Assembly (NCBI GenBank): GCA_934180065.1
Contig: CAKPRA010000037.1
Location: forward strand, 1-17,402
Source: an uncultured Clostridia bacterium
Lineage (GTDB): Bacteria > Bacillota > Clostridia > TANB77 > CAG-508
Direction: 5' to 3'
Length of the DNA stretch: 17,402 nucleotides
Position numbers and translations under genes: made by a program. This document shows positions 13,524-17,402 of the stretch, piece after piece; position 1 is the stretch's first letter; each line of letters opens with the position of its first letter. A model generated the notes under the pieces. The model was not told the origin of the DNA. It saw nothing but the letters and a program-made list of their open reading frames with translations, and made no database searches.

Positions 13524-14711
13524 ATGAAGAAAATTATTATTAATAATGATAACGAGAAGAGCACAATTATTGTTTTAGAAGATGGAAAAATTATTGAACA
13601 ATATCAAGAGTTTTTTGATAATAAAACAATAGAAGGAAATATTTATATTGGTAAAGTTGTTAGTGTTTTACCTGGAATGCAGGCAGCATTTGTAGATATT
13701 GGTGAAGAAAAAAATGCTTTTTTACATATTAAAGATGTTTTACCAAAAAGTAGTGATATTACAGGAAATAAAAATGAAAAGTTAAGCAAGAGCGATATAA
13801 AAGAGTTTGTAAACGTTGGAATGCCAATAATTGTTCAAATAAAAAAAGATAAAATTGAAACAAAAGGTGCAAGAATTTCAACTAATTTGAACATTCCAGG
13901 AAGATATGTCGCTTTAATACCAAATTCCAATTTTATAACGGTTTCTAATAAAATTGAAAATATTAAAGAAATAAATAGATTAAAAAATATAATAAATAAT
14001 ATAAAAACAAATTTGAAAGAGCAATATGGATTTGTTGTAAGAACTGCAGCTTTTGGAAAATCTGAAAAGGAAATATACAATGATATAAAAAAAGTAGATA
14101 ATATATATAATGAAATTTTGCAAAAATCGGACGAATATTTGAAATCTAATAAATATCCTCAGAAAGTTTTTGAAATAGGTGGAATTGTAAATAAAATATT
14201 ACTGGGATTAATTGAAGATGTTGATTCAATTATTGTGAATGATCAAGAAGTTTTTAAATTTATTGAAAAAGAATATCCTGAATTTAAAAATATAATTAGT
14301 CTTGAAAATAGCAAAAATATTTTTTCTGAAGATATCGTAGCTCAAATTGAAAAACTAAAAAATAGAAAAATTTGGCTTAAATGTGGTGGTTTTATAACTA
14401 TAGATAGAACTGAGGCTTTAACCGCAATTGATGTAAATACAGGGAAATATACAGGAAATGAAAATTTAGAAGAAACAGTTTTGAAAGTCAATGAAGAAGC
14501 TAGTGTTGAAATTGCAAAACAGCTAAGAGCAAGGGATATTGGTGGAATTATTATTATTGATTATATAGATATGGAAGAAAAGGAAAGTGAAACAAAAATT
14601 GTAAAAATACTGGAAAAAGAGCTAAAAAAGGATAGAGCGAAAACTCAAGTTATTGGTTTTACGCCATTACATTTATTAGAAATGACAAGGAAACATTTAT
14701 ATAGTAATTAA
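13524..14711 (+). CDS. rng: RNase E/G family ribonuclease, short form (rng-like)
   Basis: The 395-residue protein cleaves single-stranded RNA 5' ends and takes part in rRNA or mRNA processing. An S1-type domain (about 36-118: GNIYIGKVVSVLPGMQAAFV, then LHIKDV) follows the start. The DNase I-like catalytic part holds D303 (AIDVNTG) and D346 (IIIIDYIDM), the same numbering as the catalytic aspartates of E. coli RNase E. The frame ends at EMTRKHLYSN, just where other members continue with the CPxCxG zinc-link and a tail of about 90 residues. No later frame in the window supplies that tail, so it is a short form or a C-terminal loss. GGAGG before ATG 13524 and the 14-base gap from pth show cotranscription. 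Confidence 0.92.
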   Translation: MKKIIINNDNEKSTIIVLEDGKIIEQYQEFFDNKTIEGNIYIGKVVSVLPGMQAAFVDIGEEKNAFLHIKDVLPKSSDITGNKNEKLSKSDIKEFVNVGMPIIVQIKKDKIETKGARISTNLNIPGRYVALIPNSNFITVSNKIENIKEINRLKNIINNIKTNLKEQYGFVVRTAAFGKSEKEIYNDIKKVDNIYNEILQKSDEYLKSNKYPQKVFEIGGIVNKILLGLIEDVDSIIVNDQEVFKFIEKEYPEFKNIISLENSKNIFSEDIVAQIEKLKNRKIWLKCGGFITIDRTEALTAIDVNTGKYTGNENLEETVLKVNEEASVEIAKQLRARDIGGIIIIDYIDMEEKESETKIVKILEKELKKDRAKTQVIGFTPLHLLEMTRKHLYSN

Positions 14712-14768
14712 AATAAAAATATTATTTTGTAAGTAGAAGGAATATTTTAGTAGAGGGGATTGAATTAA

Positions 14769-16079
14769 ATGAAAAATGTAGGTTTTGTTTCATTAGGTTG
14801 TAGCAAAAATTTACTAGATACGGAAATGACAATTGGATTATTTAAAAACAATAAGTTTAATATTGTAAATGATCCAGCAGATGCTGATATTATTGTTATA
14901 AATACCTGTGGATTTATTGAATCTGCAAAAGAAGAAGCAATTAATACAATTTTAGAAATGGCAGAATACAAACATGGAAGATGTAAGTATTTAATTGCAA
15001 TGGGTTGTTTAGTTGAGAGATATAAAGAAGAGCTAGAGAAGGCTCTTCCAGAAGTCGATTTATTTATAAAATACAGTGAATACAATAATATATGGGAGCA
15101 AATTGAATCTGTTATTGGTAAAGTTGGTGAGGATGAAGAAGATGAAAAATTAGATTTTATGGACAGGGTTGTTTCAACAGGAGAAAATTTTGCATATTTA
15201 AGAATTGCTGAAGGTTGTGATAATAGATGTACATTTTGTGCAATTCCATACATAAGAGGTAAGTATATTAGTAGAAAATTTGAAGATGTAATTGAAGAAG
15301 CAAAAATGTTAGCAAAAAGTGGAATAAAAGAGCTAATTGTAATTGCACAAGACACAACAAAATATGGAGTTGACATATATGGAAAACCACGACTTGCTGA
15401 ACTTTTAAGTGAATTATGCAAAATAGATGGGATAAAATGGATTAGATTTTTATATGCATATCCAGAAACAATAACAGACGAATTAATTGATGTTGTAAAA
15501 AATAATGATAAAATATGTAATTATTTTGACATTCCAATTCAACACATATCAAACAAAGTGTTAAAAAGAATGAACAGAAAAAGTGATGGAGAAAGTATAA
15601 GAAAAGTTGTGGCAAAAATAAGAAAAGAAATACCAAATGTAATAATTAGAACAACAGTGATGGTAGGTTTCCCAGGTGAAACAAATGAAGATTTTGATGA
15701 ATTATATGAATTTATAAAAGAAGCAAAATTTGATAGATTAGGTGCATTTTCATATTCAAAAGAAGACGGAACACCAGCAGCACGAATAAAAGAGCAAATA
15801 CATCCAATGACTAAAAAAAGCAGATACAATAAAATAATGGCATTACAACAAAAAGTATATGAAGAAATATCTCAAAAATACATAGGCAGAGAGCTAGAAG
15901 TATTACTAGAAGAAAGAAGCTTTGATGGAAAATACTATATAGCAAGAAGTTATATGGACGTACCAGATATAGATGGTGTAATATTTGTAAACTGCGATGA
16001 AGAAAATCTAGAAGGTCAATTTGTAAAAGTAAAAGTTTTAAAAACACAAGACTATGATTTAATTGCAGAAAAAATTTAG
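14769..16079 (+). CDS. rimO: Ribosomal protein S12 methylthiotransferase RimO
   Basis: This 436-residue radical SAM enzyme adds a methylthio group to an aspartate of ribosomal protein S12. The N-terminal domain opens VGFVSLGCSKNLLDTE (C11) and has C47 and C80, the ligands of the auxiliary iron-sulphur cluster. The radical SAM motif is EGCDNRCTFC (C150, C154, C157). A TRAM domain forms the C-terminus (about 370-436, SFDGKYYIARSYMDVPDID). The SLGC-KNL-D-E start separates RimO from MiaB. GAGGGG 8 bases before the ATG gives the start. It follows the RNase gene by 57 bases without a terminator between them, so cotranscription is likely. The frame is intact. Confidence 0.96.
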   Translation: MKNVGFVSLGCSKNLLDTEMTIGLFKNNKFNIVNDPADADIIVINTCGFIESAKEEAINTILEMAEYKHGRCKYLIAMGCLVERYKEELEKALPEVDLFIKYSEYNNIWEQIESVIGKVGEDEEDEKLDFMDRVVSTGENFAYLRIAEGCDNRCTFCAIPYIRGKYISRKFEDVIEEAKMLAKSGIKELIVIAQDTTKYGVDIYGKPRLAELLSELCKIDGIKWIRFLYAYPETITDELIDVVKNNDKICNYFDIPIQHISNKVLKRMNRKSDGESIRKVVAKIRKEIPNVIIRTTVMVGFPGETNEDFDELYEFIKEAKFDRLGAFSYSKEDGTPAARIKEQIHPMTKKSRYNKIMALQQKVYEEISQKYIGRELEVLLEERSFDGKYYIARSYMDVPDIDGVIFVNCDEENLEGQFVKVKVLKTQDYDLIAEKI

Positions 16080-16156
16080 ATTGGTAGATATCATTTTAGA
16101 AATTTGATATAATAATATTATAATTTAGTCAAATTTATAAAAAGAAGGTGGTTTTT

Positions 16157-16432
16157 ATGATGCATGAGTTTGTAACATATTCAGACGGAACTCTTGTTGT
16201 TTCTTCAGATATGCGAAAAAAAGAAAATGGAGAAGAATATCTTATAGTGTGCTTTGAAAGACCAACAGAAAATGGATTTGATACGATAATATTTGAGTTA
16301 CCATCTTATAATATTGTTAGAAAAGACGGAAATTACACTGAAAAAGAAATTGAACTTTTTAAGAGTGTTGTTGAAAGAGGAGCAAGTTATTTTTTTGAAG
16401 TAGCAAAAAAAGGAGGTATGCAGAGTGCCTAA
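16157..16432 (+). CDS. Small conserved-type protein paired with DUF4160
   Basis: I give ATG 16157 as start; the frame opens at a GTG (16148) that lies within AAGGTGG, the probable SD at 16145-16151. The 91-residue protein reads HEFVTYSDGTLVVSSDMRKK, then an EEYLIVCFERPTENGFDTII strand pair, LPSYNIVRKDGNYTEKEIEL and a last helix with AKKGG. I recall similar small proteins directly before DUF4160 genes; such pairs are often listed as toxin-antitoxin candidates. Here the SD (GGAGG, 16412-16416) and the start of the DUF4160 remnant overlap its last codons, supporting coupling. The -10-like TATAAT boxes at 16108 and 16119 lie upstream, with no good -35. Function is not known. Confidence 0.6.
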   Translation: MMHEFVTYSDGTLVVSSDMRKKENGEEYLIVCFERPTENGFDTIIFELPSYNIVRKDGNYTEKEIELFKSVVERGASYFFEVAKKGGMQSA

Positions 16433-16481
16433 TTTATTTTGTTATCTTGGTTATACTGTTTTATATTATTGTGATAAATAG
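16425..16481 (+). pseudogene. DUF4160 N-terminal remnant
   Basis: GTG 16425 after GGAGG starts MPNLFCYLGYTVLYYCDK and then a TAG. MPNLF-LGYTV-Y is the opening of DUF4160 proteins, whose full form runs about 80-95 residues with an HVHV block. After 18 residues the match ends and no frame here resumes it, so most of the gene is deleted. Its first codons overlap the end of the preceding gene by 8 bases. Confidence 0.5.
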
Positions 16482-16510
16482 TAAGTTTTGTGAACCAAAG
16501 GTAAAACTTA
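16482..16510 (+). repeat. Perfect 8-bp inverted repeat
   Basis: TAAGTTTT (16482-16489) and AAAACTTA (16503-16510) flank a 13-base loop, right after the DUF4160 remnant stop. No T-run follows, so it is a weak terminator at best; it could be the scar of the deletion or an operator. Confidence 0.4.
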
Positions 16511-16541
16511 GAAGTCTAATGATAAGAGGAGGAATTTTAAA

Positions 16542-17285
16542 ATGAAAAAATTAGGAAACGTTATTTTGGTATTAGTAATCATATTATTGATTGTAGCAGT
16601 TGGATTTGGAGGATGGTACTTTGTAAAAAAAGACAAAGAGTCAAGTGAAAAAATTGCAGAATTAGAGAATAAAATTGCAGGTTCAAATGATAAAAAGGAT
16701 GAAGAAGTTGCGAAAAAGAATGATGAAGATAATGATACTGACAAAAGTGATAAAATAGCAGAAGCTAATGAAGCAATAAGAAAAGCTTTAAAAGATGAAA
16801 CATGGATTTTTAGGAATATTAAAATTGTTGGAGATTATGTAGGTGAAAATGGAATTAAATTTAAAAAATTAGCAGACAAAAACAATGTTCCATCTTATTT
16901 TGTAGCATGGAACATAGATTATGAAGACGGTTCAGGAAATGGTATACTAGGGTTTATAGTTACTTATGATGGAGAAGATGTTATAGTAAGTAAAGAGCCT
17001 TTAAATCCATATGTTGATTGGGGAAGTGAAAATGATGTAGAACTTGATATAAAAAATAACTATGCTATAGTATCTTCAACAGCAGAAGGCGATTCCATAA
17101 TTTATAAAATTGAAGGTACGGAATTTAAAAAAATTGCCAAATCAGTATATACTGGTGAAACAATGAAATTTTATGATGCAAATGAAAAAGAAATTAGTGA
17201 AAGCCAATTTGAAAAGTATACAAGTAATATATCAAGAATTGATATTGAATTAAATGATAGTAATGTCGATAAATATGTAAAATAA
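16542..17285 (+). CDS. Membrane-anchored extracytoplasmic protein, unknown function
   Basis: Residues 7-28 (VILVLVIILLIVAVGFGGWYFV) form one membrane helix; the short MKKLGN start is positive and the C-terminal part should lie outside. A charged, low-complexity linker (about 30-75: KKDKESSEKIAELENK, then D/K/E-rich) leads to a C-terminal domain of about 165 residues with mixed strands: ETWIFRNIKIVGDYVG, SYFVAWNIDYEDG, then GILGFIVTYDGEDVIVSKE and NNYAIVSSTAEGDSIIYKIE. I do not recognise the domain. GGAGGA lies 8-10 bases before ATG. It is a single gene with a strong terminator after it. No cysteine follows the helix, so it is not a lipoprotein. Confidence 0.7.
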   Translation: MKKLGNVILVLVIILLIVAVGFGGWYFVKKDKESSEKIAELENKIAGSNDKKDEEVAKKNDEDNDTDKSDKIAEANEAIRKALKDETWIFRNIKIVGDYVGENGIKFKKLADKNNVPSYFVAWNIDYEDGSGNGILGFIVTYDGEDVIVSKEPLNPYVDWGSENDVELDIKNNYAIVSSTAEGDSIIYKIEGTEFKKIAKSVYTGETMKFYDANEKEISESQFEKYTSNISRIDIELNDSNVDKYVK

Positions 17286-17343
17286 AATTTCTTAAAATGA
17301 AATAATGCATATTATAAAATGTAAGTAAATTACATGTATACTG

Positions 17344-17380
17344 TTAGATGTAAATAAATGAGTTTACATCTAATTTTTTT
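17344..17380 (+). terminator. Strong rho-independent terminator
   Basis: TTAGATGTAAA (17344-17354) pairs perfectly with TTTACATCTAA (17363-17373) over an eight-base loop, followed by seven T (17374-17380). A smaller ATGTAA/TTACAT hairpin lies just upstream (17319-17335). Confidence 0.9.
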
Positions 17381-17402
17381 GGTTGTAAAATTATTTATAA
17401 AG

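Noticed and set aside
14765..15421. 218-codon minus-strand frame
   Set aside because: It lies fully opposite rimO, has no SD and gives a Ser/Phe-rich shadow sequence typical of an AT-rich antisense frame.
1..17402. Alternative genetic code (TGA as Trp), since no intact gene ends in TGA
   Set aside because: Trp is TGG throughout and low TGA use is common in AT-rich Firmicutes; the single TGA in the transposase relic is explained by decay.

Overview
The window is AT-rich, with strong GGAGG-type ribosome binding sites and short spacers. Genes are packed on the plus strand. The recognisable core genes (pth, an RNase E/G homologue, rimO) are of Firmicute type. Together these suggest a chromosomal segment from a low-GC Clostridia-like Firmicute, possibly an uncultured gut species; no taxonomic marker is decisive. 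All intact genes end in TAA or TAG, and tryptophan is read from TGG, so the standard bacterial code fits.

Region 1 (1-5324) is a head-to-tail series of small acidic proteins, each with its own Shine-Dalgarno sequence. At least four resemble families of polymorphic-toxin immunity proteins: DUF2185, SUKH/SMI1-KNR4, GAD-like/Tdi1 and DUF6985. They are followed by three unfamiliar membrane-associated proteins and a metallo-beta-lactamase-fold hydrolase. No toxin gene is present, so this looks like an orphan poly-immunity array. One member is broken by an in-frame TAA.

Region 2 (5325-10738) is a worn accessory zone. It holds a YjbR/MmcQ-like protein, a nucleoside deoxyribosyltransferase-like protein, scraps of an acetyltransferase and two transposases, a flavin reductase with its own promoter and terminator, a long coiled-coil orphan, and a RhuM-Fic gene split by a one-base frameshift.

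Region 3 (10820-12876) holds an ASCH-NUDIX fusion and a second YjbR/MmcQ copy (about 87% identical to the first). It also holds what I read as a complete type III toxin-antitoxin system of the ToxIN/AbiQ kind: a promoter, three tandem 36-nt repeats (antitoxin RNA), a rho-independent terminator, and a ToxN/AbiQ-family endoribonuclease. This is the most interesting unit in the window. The RNA repeats should be cut by, and should inhibit, the toxin, and the terminator should keep toxin expression below antitoxin expression. Members of the family act in phage defence by abortive infection.

Region 4 (12887-17402) is mostly core: a good promoter, then pth, an RNase G-like gene ending before the usual zinc-link cysteines, and rimO. 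After these come a small conserved-looking protein that overlaps a DUF4160 remnant, and a membrane-anchored extracytoplasmic protein closed by a strong terminator. The ToxIN-like module therefore sits at the edge between accessory and core DNA.
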